Shown: piece by piece, positions 25,281 through 37,867 of the stretch
Numbering within the stretch: position 1 is the stretch's first letter
Layout of the letters: each line of letters opens with the position of its first letter
Assembly (NCBI GenBank): GCA_958510875.1
Contig: OY294067.1
Coordinates: 102,406,010-102,470,009, forward strand
Direction of reading: 5' to 3'
DNA from: Endomychus coccineus
Lineage: Eukaryota; Arthropoda; Insecta; Coleoptera; Endomychidae
Length of the DNA: 64,000 bases
The notes under the pieces: model-generated
The model's input: the letters and a program-made list of their open reading frames with translations, nothing else
The model's database searches: none
What the model was told of the DNA's origin: nothing
Position numbers and translations under genes: made by a program

Positions 25281-26772
25281 AAAAGATTAATTGAGAATTT
25301 TTCTACGGTGTATCATCCAGAATAGTGTCAATTGTTTATTTGTAATATAAGGAATTTCCGAGAAGTTCAATCTTGAAATTTTGAATCTAATCGTAGGAAG
25401 CCGATTATTATCGGAACACAATAATAATGCTTATTATTTGCATTTATCTGTGCATTTATCTATAGCAGGTGATCAACAATTCACCTTGATTCATTGTTAG
25501 AATAATCCTACGAGTAGAAAGTTCATTGGGAAGAACTGATATTTCTTCGAAGTTCTAGCTTACGTCGAAAATAAATTCCCTCATTTCTTTTTAATACTCG
25601 TTCTAAATCAATATGATTTAAGTGTGTCTCAAGCAAATGCATCGATCCCTAGTTATTGGCGGCAACGACTTAAGGTTCGTCCATAAACCAACGAAAGAGA
25701 TCTGAAATATCGCTACTGAATCTCTAACACGGAGTATTAAAATCTCTGGAGATAGTTGGAATTTACTCTAAAGAAATCCTTGATATATTTTATGTAAGGT
25801 GATTTCAGAAACAGAACATAAACGACATTTGTACTAAATTGAATAAAATACCCGTAGATAGGACTGAACTTACAAGCGAAATTGGATTTGATCCTGACTC
25901 AAGTTTTTTTCTTACCTACCGGCATTGTGGGACTGGAAGTATTATGAATGCTCTTCGTCCGAACGATTATCCAGACTCTGAGAAGTTGATGCAGGTTTTG
26001 ATACGAGACATGATATAAATGACGGTATGCATGCATGTATTGTTAAATTAGAGATTATCTCATATACAAATTAATCTTGCATCGAAGAGCACAATATATA
26101 TTTTATAGGATTCATTGAGCCAACGTTCCCGAATTCATGGATGTTGCGCTCGTTGAAAATGAGTTCATTAGCCATGAATTAGCGGCAGAATTGAGCCGAT
26201 GCTGAGTGAATAAACAAAAAAAAATATTATGACACTATTCAATTATTTATTCATACATTTATCTAGTATATATGCCAACAGGTTAACCCAATTATAGGCC
26301 GAACAATACAGAGCAACATATAAAAAAAATAAGAACAAATATGTAACAACAATGATATCTAATAGGAAAAATTAAAATAAACTGGTCAAATTTTCAAATT
26401 ACAGGTGATAAATAACCTTACACGACCACACAAATAGACACTGAACACTATTGAAAATAAGTGACATTGTGAACAAATAACATTAAAGTTTGTTGTCGTG
26501 GTAAATATACTGTTCACAGTAAACTTTCTAGTTTTAACATACACATTATGAATATTTCGAAAGCATATATCATGAGCGATATATATATAACAAAATACAA
26601 TAAATTATCAATTTCAAAAAATAAATTATAGCATGGAATTAATGGATATTCACTTCAATAAATTCGAAATGAAATTCTGATTACTGAAATTAAGCAAAAG
26701 TAAAAATTTTAAAAGAATATGCATTAAAATCTGTTGTCATTATTGTTTATAACGATATTCGTTATTCAATAA
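25281..26772. other. AT-rich intergenic DNA, no gene seen
   Basis: No supported gene, RNA or repeat. Confidence 0.5.
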
Positions 26773-26872
26773 TTAGTAGAGTATGTGAAACCAAAAAATA
26801 AGTGATATCGGTAAATTTTTTATGATTCAACGCGACCCTACGGAAAATGTTTGGTTTGGTGTATGAAAAAAG

Positions 26873-26988
<116 letters not shown>

Positions 26989-27128
26989 AAGTTTAAAGTT
27001 TCTTTGTCTAATTGGCCACTATCGTGTATGTAACTTAAGAGATATAGAATTAAATTTTCTGAATTATGAAGATAATTTAGATAATTTAACATAGGATTAT
27101 AAAGATGAATAAACGTAAAAGATTGAAC

Positions 27129-27218
27129 CATAGGCGGGATTCGAACCCACATTTCTGGATTTCTAGTCCAGGGTGTACACACGCGAGAAGAGAGTTCGAA
27201 TATCCCACTTTTCCTATG
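27129..27218 (-). ncRNA. tRNA-like sequence (Ser-AGA-like), probably a repeat
   Basis: On the minus strand an anticodon arm CTGGA-CTAGAAA-TCCAG (anticodon AGA) is followed by a T arm GTGGG-TTCGAAT-CCCGC with an exact B-box-like GGTTCGAATCC. Ends CATAGG and CCTATG can pair as an acceptor stem, and TTTT follows soon after. The D-arm side is 39 nt and does not fold normally, and the long variable arm of tRNA-Ser is missing. It is more likely a tRNA-derived repeat or pseudogene than a working tRNA. Confidence 0.4.
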
Positions 27219-28685
27219 TCGGTGACTTATATAAACTTCATTGATGAAATTCAGCAATTCAGGATTCGCACGGTAAATGAACTTGTCCGGCAGAATAATG
27301 AACCCTAATGCTGACATTACAGTTTTACTTATTATTTGCAATATAAAAGTATCTGAGAATGAAATTAACACCGACTGACAGTAAATGGTTTGAAGTAAGT
27401 TTTGTAATAAAATAAATTGAAATAAAATATCTGCGTGACGGCTAACTCGGGCAGTTCTCAACCGATTCAGCTGAAATACGAACTATAGGTTGGCCTTCTG
27501 ATTTTCAATTCAAAATATTAAATTGTTTCCGAGAAATTCGAGCTTAAGTCAATTTTTTAGCTAATTTCCCAATTGAAATATCTCAAGTCCTTTTCATCCG
27601 ATTGACATTTGCTTAGCGTCAAAATGAAGGTATTTGCATATATTTTTACGTGGTGATCATCGTTTTTATACCACATTAGCAATATGATACTATTTTGGGT
27701 GATGAAGGTATATATATTTTTTTCATAAAAGAACATAAAAGAATCATAAAATGTGCCTGTGAATGCAAATATACATGTGTAAAAACGTGTTAATGAGTTT
27801 GTATGTGTGTATGTGAGTAAGTGTATGTGTATGTAAGTGTATGTGTATGTAAGTGTGTGTGTGTATGTATGTATGTGCGCGCGCGTGCTTTATAACGCGT
27901 ACGTTAAAAAATCACAGAATGGTCTATATAATTTACTTGAACACGCCCAATATCCATCTTATAATAATAATAATAACAGAACACAACACACATACCTACA
28001 TGTAAATGCACGTGTATAATAATTGTAGAATACTATAATGAATATGAGGGGTACATATCTGTCTCAGGTATACGACAGATTCATCGTATGTGTAGGTATA
28101 AACTATGTATAATACAATGTAGTAAAAACGGGTCTCTCATCTTTACAATACCATGAATCTGTCGTATACCTGAGATAGATATGTACCTCTCACATTTATT
28201 ATAGTATTCTATAATTATTATACACGTGCATTTACATGTAGGTATGTGTGTTCTGTTATTATTATTATCATAAGATGGATATTTGGCGTGTTCAATTTAT
28301 ATTATATAAACCATTCTGTGATTTTTTAACGTACGCGTAATAAGGCACGCGCGCGCACACACATACATACACACACAATTACATACACGTACAGTTGCTT
28401 ACATATACACATACAAACACATTAACACGTATTTACACATGCATATTTGCATTCACAGGCACATTTTATGATTTTTTTATGTTAAAAAAAATTTATATAC
28501 CTTTATCACCTAAAATAGTATCATATTGCTAATGTAGTATGAAAACGATGATTACCATGTAAAAATATATGCAAATACCTACATTTTGACCCTAAGCAAA
28601 TGTCAATCGGATGAAAAGAACATGAGATATTTCAATTGGGAAATTAGCTAAAAAATTGACTTAAGCTCAAATTTCTCGGAAACTA

Positions 28686-28916
28686 TCCAATATTTTGACT
28701 TGAAAATCGGAAAGCAGTTTTGAGGGCATAAAACCTACCTATAGTTCAAATTTCAGTTGAATCGGTTGTTATATATATACATATATATACATATATGCAT
28801 GGGAACTTGCGTGACGGCTAACTCAGGCAGTTTCCAACCGATTCAACTGAAATTTGAACTATAGGTAGGTTTTATGCCCTCAAAACTGCTTTCCGATTTT
28901 CAAGTCAAAATATTGG
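28686..28916. repeat. nested hairpin inside the foldback element
   Basis: The arm 28686-28770 (ending AGTTGAATCGGTTG) is inverted at about 28832-28916. The centre is TATATACATATATGCATGGG and AACTTGCGTGACGGCTAAC. Arms of about 85 bp are nearly identical. Confidence 0.8.
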
Positions 28917-29228
28917 ATATATATTGAGAGGAAGGGGGAGGTCGGATCAACTTGAAATTTGAACTGGGAGTTTCTTAAACATTGACAATAAAAGGATTCC
29001 AGTTTGGTTTCTTAATTCCCAATACAACTGGAGATAGGAATGTTTTTTTGACAAACTTCCCCTAAAAATGTCCAATATACCACAAAATGGCAGAAAAAAA
29101 GGGGTTGCGGTCAATTTAGGAGGTAGAAATTTTATACTTTTATTTTATACACCAAAACGAACATTTTCCGTAGGGTCGCGTTAAATCATAAAAATTTTTC
29201 GATCAAAATGTTTCACATACTCTACTAA

Positions 29229-30986
29229 ATCACTTTTGATGTAATGAAATCGCAAAATGTAGCAGTTGATTCGATATGTCATATTTTCCAGATGAATTCT
29301 GTTGTCACAGTAGAAAACAAAGCGTAGTAAATATCAAGGTCATTATGCCAAATATGCCCGGATATCATCAAGTGAAGTTTTAGCCGTAAAATATTATTCT
29401 TTGGTAAAACTGTGCTACGTCCTCATATATTATCATTTAATTTCATTAGGCATCATCAACATAAGTACGTAAAAGATGTAGAATATAGTTTATGTCCATA
29501 AATTCTTGCGGGATTATCGTGAATAGCTTCTCGTTTATGTTTAATTATCGAAAATAGCACAATATGAGTGTGAGTGCCTAATACTAGTATTATGTACTGG
29601 TTAAATTTTAACCAATGAACCAATATTGTTGTGGGTATTGCTAAAAATAAAAGTTCAGTGGGATCGAATGAGACTTCCAGTCTGAAGCAATGCGATTATA
29701 GGGCTTACACGGAAACACAATGCCCCAGTAGGTACTAATGGAAAATTCGTTTCATTCGAGCGTAGTAAACTTTGCCATTAAATTAAATTTGTCGATCGGA
29801 TTCTTAACTTTGCTTCTATTTCAATTGTTAGAACTTTGGAATTATCGTCCAGATACTACTTACCCCTACGGCGAACAATTAGTTTGAAATTCTCTGATGT
29901 ACGGTTGGTGTAATATGCATCATGTGAAATATTGTTGAGACAACATGAATGTTGTAATGTAAAGCTGATAGCTATTTCAGATTCAATTCAATATGAAGGA
30001 AATTACATTTTACTCCAGACTTAATTGGTAGTGTTAATTCTGGAAAATGATTCTAAACAAAATGATCAGGGCTATTAGTTAGCAGTGTCGAGATTCAAAA
30101 TAGGAAGATATTCCAGAAATTGCTGCTGAACCCGTCTATGAACCCGCGACTAGCAACAGTTATTACCAACTTCATCAAATACATTCAAAATGCAAAGAAA
30201 ATGATATGAAATTCAGATATTTATATTTGAAAACCTCCAATTTACAAATTCACATTCATATCGCACTATAGAATTGTCAAGGATTGAATAAACTAATAAT
30301 ACTAAAAACGAGATTACACTTATTGAACTTCAGTATATTCAACTTAGCATGTTTCATTGTACAGCATCATCTTCACAAGTATTTCTAACAAGAAATAGGT
30401 CTAACTTTTATTACGAACCTCTGCTAAGTGATATTAGATTTACATAAAGTCGAAGTCAACTTCCTCAAATAAACTATTAATATTCACGTTTCGATGTATT
30501 TTCGAAGGACAATATTATCTGTAAAGTTTTCTCAAAACTAGAATGATTCCTAATTTTTATTTGTCATAATAAAATTTCAGAAGATTTAAATGGATTTATT
30601 GAATGTGAATACAACCTACCAATACGAATGGAACTTGGACGCTGAATTCATGTTCTATCTTTGATTGTTCCACTTCTAGTTGTTATTGGTCGTAAAAGGA
30701 AGGCAATGAATCTATTTTCCAAGTAAACAGAAGTAAATTCGTATAATTATCCAGACCTGCTGAATTCAGATACGTTGGGTATTGGGTTAGTCAGAAGCGT
30801 AATGTGGAGCATTCTTTTGGACAAACTGTAGAATTGATGGCGGCTTCAAACTTCCATATAAGCAATCACAATTTTGGATGATTCAGCTCATATTTAACAT
30901 GTTTTGATCGAAATTGAATAAAATTCAACCATAAGTTCGATTTTGACTAATTCAATAACGATATTCAAAGTAATAGTAACAATTCA
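29229..30986. other. AT-rich intergenic DNA, no gene seen
   Basis: No supported gene. The non-LTR fragment that follows has no recognisable sequence upstream of 30987, so it appears 5'-truncated. Confidence 0.45.
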
Positions 30987-31535
30987 TCAACTTGAGGAAA
31001 GGTTGGAAAATACGCTGGAAAATAGATTCTTTTAGCGTCCCTCCTAGACATTGAATGAGCTTTTGTCAATACCTCTTTAGATTCAATGATCAGATCCCTC
31101 AGACGCAGAGGAATCGAGGAACCAGGTGTTGTCTGAATAGACTCAATACTAAGGAATAGGATGATACTCGCAACGATAATGGAGTAGACCGTAGTGGCTA
31201 GGGTGGCCAAAGGATACCCGCAGGGAAGAGTTTTCTCTCCGCTTCTGTGGAATCTGGTCATGGACGAACTACTGAGAGCTCTCCAGGACAAAGGATACAG
31301 AACCCTTGGTTATGCCGATGACATAGTTGCCTTGGTACAAGGAAAACACAACATCATGGTCAGAGATCGAATTCAAGAAGAGCTGAGCCTGTTAATAACA
31401 TGGTCGGATTCGGAGGCATTGAACATCAATCACCATAATAGCATTCACTCGAAACAAAAATTGAAGGGTCTGGGACCGCTGAAACGTCAAGGAGAAACCG
31501 TACAGATAAAGGGGGAGGTCAAAATTTCCAGGTAA
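30987..31535 (+). pseudogene. non-LTR retrotransposon reverse transcriptase fragment (R1/jockey type)
   Basis: One continuous plus-strand frame with six stop codons in its first third, then open from 31194. In order it shows LLDIE-x-AF (motif A, catalytic Asp), SLDSMIRSLRRRGIEE, then GYPQGRVFSPLLWN (motif B), GYADDIVALVQG (motif C, catalytic Asp pair, near 31310) and a Trp/Asn segment ending in KVSG-like KISR. These are the palm motifs of R1/jockey-group elements, which copy RNA at the nicked target. The endonuclease and most of the element are absent. The 3' side is cut off where the PLE inverted repeat begins at about 31547, suggesting the PLE inserted here or a rearrangement joined them. 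Confidence 0.92.
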
Positions 31536-31712
31536 TACTAGAGTCAAAATTCCAATTAAAACTGCAGAAAACATTGGATCGATTGTGTGTGAAAGAGTAA
31601 TGTGTGGCTAATTATCAATTTGAAATGGATTGAATCTAGTTTAACATAAGACATTTTAAGATTATACAATTCTAAATATCTATGATTATTGTATCAACTA
31701 GTTATTCTATGA

Positions 31713-32056
31713 TAAATATTTAAACCAGAAAAGTCTCTTTACTAAACTAAAAAGTAGTGTACCTTTCAAAACGATAACCCATACTGTTTATTCAATCCCT
31801 TGTAAAGATTGCGAAAAGGTATACATTGGCCAGTCTTCTCAATACCTCGAAAAAAGATTGAATGGGCACAACTTTACCAGAAATTCATCAACTGCGCTTA
31901 ATAAACATGTAAAAGACACTAACCATTGAATGTTGAAACGAATGACAACAAACGTTTGATATTAGAATGTATTCAAATTAAAAAAAAAATTGTGTGAATG
32001 ACAAAATAGATTCCAATCTTTCGAAACTTTACAATAATCTAATTCAAACTTAACAA
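31713..32056 (+). pseudogene. PLE GIY-YIG endonuclease domain remnant
   Basis: The frame at 31713-31929 reads SLFTKLKSSVPFKTITHTVY, then SIPCKDCEKVYIGQSSQYLE and KRLNGH, stopping at 31927-31929. The VYSIPC...C...YIGQ core with the Arg and His further on matches the C-terminal endonuclease of Penelope-like elements, which nicks target DNA. After the stop a shifted frame gives NVETNDNKRLILECIQIKKK, the usual sequel. Only the C-terminal end of the roughly 800-residue protein remains, with a stop and a frameshift, so it is not functional. Confidence 0.9.
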
Positions 32057-32472
32057 AATTCTATTATTTTGAAGTGCAACTTTCCACTTGTCTATCTAAA
32101 ATTCAACCTAAAAAGGATAACGTATTATTTAACTATGACACTATTAGTAACAATTTTCAGGTTAAATTCCATAGAATTATCTTTAATCCGATTGGTTGGT
32201 AGTCATAGATTAGAAATATTTATCATAGAATAACTAATTGATACAATAATCATAGATATTTAGAATTGTATAATCTTAAAATGTCTTATGTTTAACTAGA
32301 TTCAATCCATTTCAAATTGATAATTAGCCATACATTACTCTTTCTCACACAACCGATCCAATGTTTTCTGCAGTTTTAATTGGATCTCAAAAACACAAGT
32401 CGGCTGCAGACTCATTTCATTAATCGAAATCATCTATTCTTTTCTAAATTACATGCAAACACTAATTCACAA

Positions 32473-32510
32473 TTTTGATGAAGATAATAAACAATTATCG
32501 AAACGTAAAA
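32473..32510 (+). ncRNA. hammerhead-ribozyme-like motif in PLE tail
   Basis: TTTTGATGAAGATAATAAAC then AATTATCGAAACGTAAAA. Stem II is GATAAT/ATTATC, whereas the copies near 22.2-22.4 kb have GGCAAT/ATTGTC. The C-G pair has become T-A and the G-T pair A-T, a compensated change. The 5' core is TTGATGA against the consensus CTGATGA. Confidence 0.55.
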
Positions 32511-32625
32511 GAGAATTTTTATTCTATTTTCAATTTATCCACGAACCAAAATACCAAGAAAGCAAAACATACATTCCAAATGGTTCAAGAATATAAATAA
32601 AAGAATATATACATGTTGTATTTCA

Positions 32626-33779
32626 AATTGTAAAACACTTGTCTTATGTAATATATTACCTTTTCCTCATTTTAAACATTTTAACTATTGTAAAATTTTT
32701 CATGTACCATGTCACTTATATGTATTTAACAAAAAATTGTATTTAATTTATTTGACGTGTTCTTCATTTCTTGTAAACAGTAGAAATGGAGTAAATAAAT
32801 ACTACCTACCTATATATCTAAAACGATTAAACATTGTGTAAACGCCGAAAATATATATAAGAAATGACACTATTGGAACCACTTTGGTGATAACCTATTA
32901 TATTGATGAGGTTTAAATATCTGAAGTTTCTCAAAGTATGGCGGAATGACTTTGAACAACTTTGATTATTATCTTAAGAAGAAGATAGAATTGTTTGTAC
33001 AGAAAAGTTTTACAATTTACTGGTAAATTTGTACATATTTGATGATCAAACAATGATGTAATTGTGTTGGGTGTTCATTGAAGATGTAAATATCAGGATA
33101 TTCTGAATTGAATGTTTATTGAAACTTCATCAATTCCTAACTTGAGCTAGGAGGTAGTCTTTCTATCTACGCCCTCGCGTTCCTCAATCAACCCTCCTAC
33201 TGTTATCCGCAAATGTGAATGCATGAGTCGAAAGTTATTTACTTTCCTCTAATTTCCATTGCTGACTGGAAGTAGGAGGATGCAATTTGAAAAAAATAAC
33301 AAGAAATGATACCTCTAATATTAATATAATCACAAATTTAGTTTTTCTGGAATATCTGTCAGAAATTTCTCATCTTCATCGAGTTCATGAATTTGACAAA
33401 GTTTATTCATTACTGCTGGAGCGTTTTGCTTATTTTTCTATTTACGTTTCAGTTTAACCACAAAACAACGGAGAACACATATTGTTTGAAATTGATTCAA
33501 TACCCACTTGTGGGGGAGCCTGAGCGATCGAGGCAGTACCGCAGTTACTACGGAACACTCAGGGCACGTGCCCAGGGACTGCCACAAAATAGGATACCCA
33601 CAAAAAAATTTGCTACTGCTATAGTCAACATTCCCTTAAGTAGTCGAGTCAAATAGGTATTTCATTACGAAAATCGTTAGATATGGACCGATTTTGATGA
33701 AACAAAGTGCATTCGATTCGGGATGACGTCTAGAAAAAAGCTTACCGGTTAGTTTTTTTTGTAAATTTGTTATTATTTT
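32626..33779. other. AT-rich intergenic DNA, no gene seen
   Basis: No supported gene. A GC-richer bit near 33510-33600 (GAGCGATCGAGGCAGTACCG) is unexplained. Confidence 0.45.
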
Positions 33780-34175
33780 TTTAAACAAAAAATTGACCAA
33801 TTTTCTGGCTAATTATTGGGAAGATTTAGTCGGGGGTTCTCGGGGTCGCTGATTACGATTCTGAACTCAGGTTGGCCAAAATCGAACTCCCCAGCTGGTA
33901 ATTGGCCACTTTAATTGGACAAAGTGACCATTTTTTTAAATTTCATCAAAAATAGCCAGGAAAAATCTCTCGGGGGTTTTTGGGGGCGCTGATTACGATT
34001 CTGAACTCAGATTGGCCAAAATCGATCTTCCCAGCTTGTAATTGGCCAGTTTAATTGGACAAAATTGATCATTTTTTCTTAATTTCATCGCAAATAGACG
34101 AAAAATTACTCGGGGGTTTCCGGAGTCGCTGATTACGAATAGGGAGTGATTGGCCAAAATCGATCTTCCCAGCTC
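33780..34175 (+). repeat. 140-bp tandem satellite, about three units
   Basis: Units begin at CGGGGG with starts at 33831, 33971 and 34111, exactly 140 bp apart. Each runs on to GTCGCTGATTACGA and TTGGCCAAAATCGA. The third unit is truncated. The GGGTCGCTGATTACGA block recurs in the 150-bp units of the palindrome at 39807-40876. Confidence 0.9.
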
Positions 34176-35313
34176 AAAAATAGTTAGAAATGAGCTTGTG
34201 TGATCTTATAAAACTGAAAAGAATCAGTTATATTTACTAGTATGTGACATTGTCTATATATCATTTAATATTAACAGAAACATAATTTTGCAAAAGTATA
34301 TTATTATATATTAAAAATTGTTGAATTATTCAAATGTCTTTTTATAATTTATAGCTCAATACATTGATGTTGCAGTATTTCGTATCTGCAGAAGAGGGGA
34401 CGGGTAAGGCCCCACAGTTTTGTCCAGTGGCCCTCACAAGGGTTGATGCGGCACTGAATACAGGTTGATACATTCCCATTTTTTTAAATTGAACTACATG
34501 AGAGGAAAACCTATAATTTTCGAAGAACATATGAACTAGCACAGGAAAGTTGACAGATGAGAGGCGTTGCATCTTTTCCTGCAAGTTTGAAGCTCCAGTG
34601 TTAGTTGAGTAGTTGACAGTGTTAGTTGAGTAGTTGACAGTGTTAGTTGAGTAGTTGACACTTGCTAATTTTTGTTGTCTATATTAAAGTTCACAGAGAT
34701 ACTTCAATACGCATACTTTTGTATCGTTCTGAAGACGATACTAGCTGTCGAAACTTTAGTTACAATAAAAGAACTATAAATAAGAAACAATCACCCTTAT
34801 TCACTTTCATAACACAGTGTTAACTCTTTCATAGCTTATTAGTCTTAGTTTTCTATAATATGAGTGATATGGAAACTGAGTAATAGGTAGTGTTTTATGC
34901 AATCAATACACATATTTGTTTCGAGTAGTACATCTGTTAATTGAATTTATTTCCCAAATTCGGAATCATTGCCAAGTGTTTCATATCTACCATATCTACC
35001 GACATCGAAACTTTTTCTGTATAAAAACTGTAATTTCTACTAATAATTGAAAATCTTTGCCTCCTAGATGTGCTGACTCACCACTCACACACTCACCATC
35101 AGTCGAACGATTCACAACACTCTCAAAGATTTGTATGCTAGCCCTTTGGTCATTCAGATAACTGTAGATGATTTTCTATTGACAACAAAGATAGTTCTGA
35201 AACTCTATATCCGTGTGAGATTTTCCCCAAAAGTGTGCCTAAGCATGGGAAACCTGCGTTTTACAGATATATCTATGAAGTTCGTAAAAGCAGCATATCC
35301 GAAATGACCTCTG
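34176..35313. other. AT-rich intergenic DNA
   Basis: No supported gene. It contains the 21-bp minisatellite listed next and, at about 34727-34756, CTGAAGACGATACTAGCTGT then CGAAACTTTAG, which resembles a decayed PLE hammerhead core with only three stem II pairs. Confidence 0.4.
34597..34659 (+). repeat. 21-bp minisatellite, three perfect units
   Basis: Three consecutive perfect copies of AGTGTTAGTTGAGTAGTTGA plus C, starting at 34597, 34618 and 34639. Confidence 0.97.
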
Positions 35314-35318
35314 AAACG

Positions 35319-35465
35319 GTATTTAAACATTCCGTATATGAATTCGGCACCCGAGTCTTTCCTAATGGTCAGTGGCATAACGCGGCCGTGTTAGAACCAA
35401 TAGATGGCGAGGTGCGAAAATGATATATGGAATGTTATTTAGTGCGAAATTCATATGTGGAATGT
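35319..35465 (+). repeat. left MULE terminal inverted repeat
   Basis: Matches the inverse of 38621-38767 over its length, roughly 85-90 percent by eye. It carries a 24-bp motif (CATTCCRYATATGAATTTCGCAC-like) once at the outer tip and twice more inverted (near 35412-35435 and 35442-35465). Confidence 0.9.
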
Positions 35466-37210
35466 TATTAAGTTACGAGCACAAGAATAAATGCAAAATC
35501 AGGTAATAAAATGTCCTTTATTAAAAAACAAAACAAAATACACATTCAACATAATTTGTCCTAATGCTTATTGCGTTGTTTCACTGCATTTGGCTGAATT
35601 GCTGAAATATTGGCAGAAAGACTATGAAGTCGTTTTATTCTTTTTTTCACAGGTTCTTCTTTGGCCCATATGCGAGTCTCTTAGAACCCCTTGTTATACC
35701 TGCTTTCCTCCTATTTATCGCAGTTGGCTGTACTCTTATATTTGATTTACTTCTAAAACGCCTTGAAGAAGAATTTCCCACCGTATTTAAAAAACTTTCC
35801 CAGGCGGTGCTTGTTTCAATATGCACCAAGCGTTTTAATACTTTCAGTGTTGTTGAACTTGTGCCAATCTCTAAATTCTTTTCTTGTAGTGTATCTAATA
35901 TATCTGAAAAAGTATATTCTTGTTTCTCGAGCTCCCGGTTTTCGCTTAATTCACTTAAGGAAACCACGTCTTCAGTTGAGTATACATTTTGATTCTTAAG
36001 ACTAGGATCGGCTTCTGAAACAGTTTTCGAAATAGACGGCAAAGGTTCTGACTTTAGCGCATTATAAAATGTTAAAGGTTGAGCATTTTCACCAAATGCT
36101 AATTTAGCTATTTCATATCGATCTTCTGCATAACTAGCTGTTACGTTACAAAAAGAAATATTGAAGAAGTATACAATTGCTGCCTGATGTTTTCAAAAAG
36201 ATCCTAGTCTCCCTACTTCACAACTGCAAAATCCAGAGGCTATATCAACTTCGTAAAAGATATCACTATTTTGTGCACTAAGCACTTTATATACAGCACG
36301 TCTGATATTTTAGATTCTCCTTTTTCAGGTATTTAATTTTCTCAAGTTGTTTTTTAAGAAGTAATCTTGGAGTTGCATCTCTATTATTAACAAAATTCCT
36401 CAAACGTCTTTTGTAGTACTCTTCTAACGCAGTGCAGCAACAATTAATCAAAGATACAGACAGCATTATACGCTTTATTCCTACGCAGTACTTTGTCTTT
36501 AAAAAGTCGTAATTTCGCTGAAATTATTTGTTTGGTGGCCATGCGTATAAAAATCCCTATAAGCAAAAGACCAATCTTCTTTCCTTTTCCAATACCCCAT
36601 AACATATTCCTTCCATTCAATAAATTGTGACTTTTCTAAAATAATCTTAAATGCTTCTCCAGCTTTTTGATCATTCGACGCCAACAAGATATTCTGGAAG
36701 GTTTTGAATAAATGTTGTCGCTCATTTTTAGGTATCCCATGTTTTTTCTCACATAGCCAACGCCAGATAGACTGGCATATATGGAAGCGACATAAAAGTG
36801 TTCTGGTTTCTGGCCAAACAATTCTCAGAGCTTTTCGTTCAGCGTCGCTGTCATCATCCATGAACAATTTGGGGTGCCCATTTCCACCAAAACCATTATC
36901 AACAGAGTCTTTGACTAGTTGTTAACCTGCCTCAATGGTTTGGCCTTCAGTCCCAATAACTACTAAGGGCACTGCACCAATCCCACATGATGTTAACATA
37001 AACGATCGCATGAAGCTGTACTATCCGTAAAGACAATATCCTTTGCGAATGGCAAATTGTGTGCCCTCTGCATGATTGGAGTTACAACAACGATGGCAAA
37101 TTGATGTTCATTATACTTCACTATTATACCTTCGTTCTCATAGGCCTCCATTTTATCTTTTAACTTCTGAAAAATACAAACATTTTGAAATGTAACAATT
37201 ACTCTGTGTA

Positions 37211-37367
37211 CAGGGTGATTCAGTTTTATTCTACGATACTTCAACAGACGATAGAAAACCATGAAATTTGAATTTATTTTGAACTGGTATAATTTAACTT
37301 TTTTATTAATAACTTAAATATCTGAAAATTTTCCCCTGCATCTCAAAAATGAAACTGAATTACCCTG
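37211..37367. mobile_element. 157-bp MITE with TA duplication, nested in the MULE
   Basis: CAGGGTGATTCAGTTTTATT at 37211 and the inverse AATGAAACTGAATTACCCTG at 37348-37367, flanked on both sides by TA (37209-37210, 37368-37369). Size and TA target fit a Tc1/mariner-type MITE. It interrupts the MULE transposase just upstream of the first catalytic Asp. Confidence 0.85.
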
Positions 37368-37867
37368 TATTTTTTTGTAAAATGAATTCCAATATTTCCT
37401 TGCACGAACCCTGCAACTTTTCACCTAATTGTTTTTAACGTCAAAAATAAAGAATTTCTTTGAGTTGATCCATAAAACTTGACCACCTGTACCTCTAAGA
37501 CTCCAACTCCAGTGCGAGGCCCTGAATTTGTTTTTCTCCATATGTTGTGCCAGTGTTGCACAGTTCTATATTTCGGATTAATAACTGCGTTTGCCAGTTC
37601 TTTACTATCAGAACCAAACTTAAATTCCAGGTTGGATTAATTAATTAATTTAATTAAAGAATTAATTACCTTATAATATGAATGTAAGTACTCTAAGAAT
37701 TTGAACTCAATTTGATGTCACAATATTTATTTATCAATCTATTAATTATAGACTTATTTATACTATTTAAATTATATAGAGTCACAATTTTAATTATTTA
37801 TTACAATTCAATTAATACAATATTATTTATACAATTAAATTTTCCAACAAGTATATATTATCAAAAT

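Larger units (their letters stand above)
31547..32625 (+). mobile_element. Penelope-like element with inverted terminal repeats
   Basis: The left repeat 31547-31722 and the right repeat 32212-32389 are inverse copies of about 177 bp, both ending at the CCAATTAAAACTGCAGAAAA motif. Between them lies a GIY-YIG coding remnant. Beyond the right repeat a tail (32390-32620) matches the arms of the palindrome at 22104-22507 and carries a hammerhead-like motif. Inverted arrangement of terminal repeats and truncation are typical of PLEs. The reverse transcriptase domain is missing. Confidence 0.85.

Noticed and set aside
34727..34756. Hammerhead-like CTGAAGACGATA...GTCGAAAC
   Set aside because: Only three stem II pairs and no related copy in the window.
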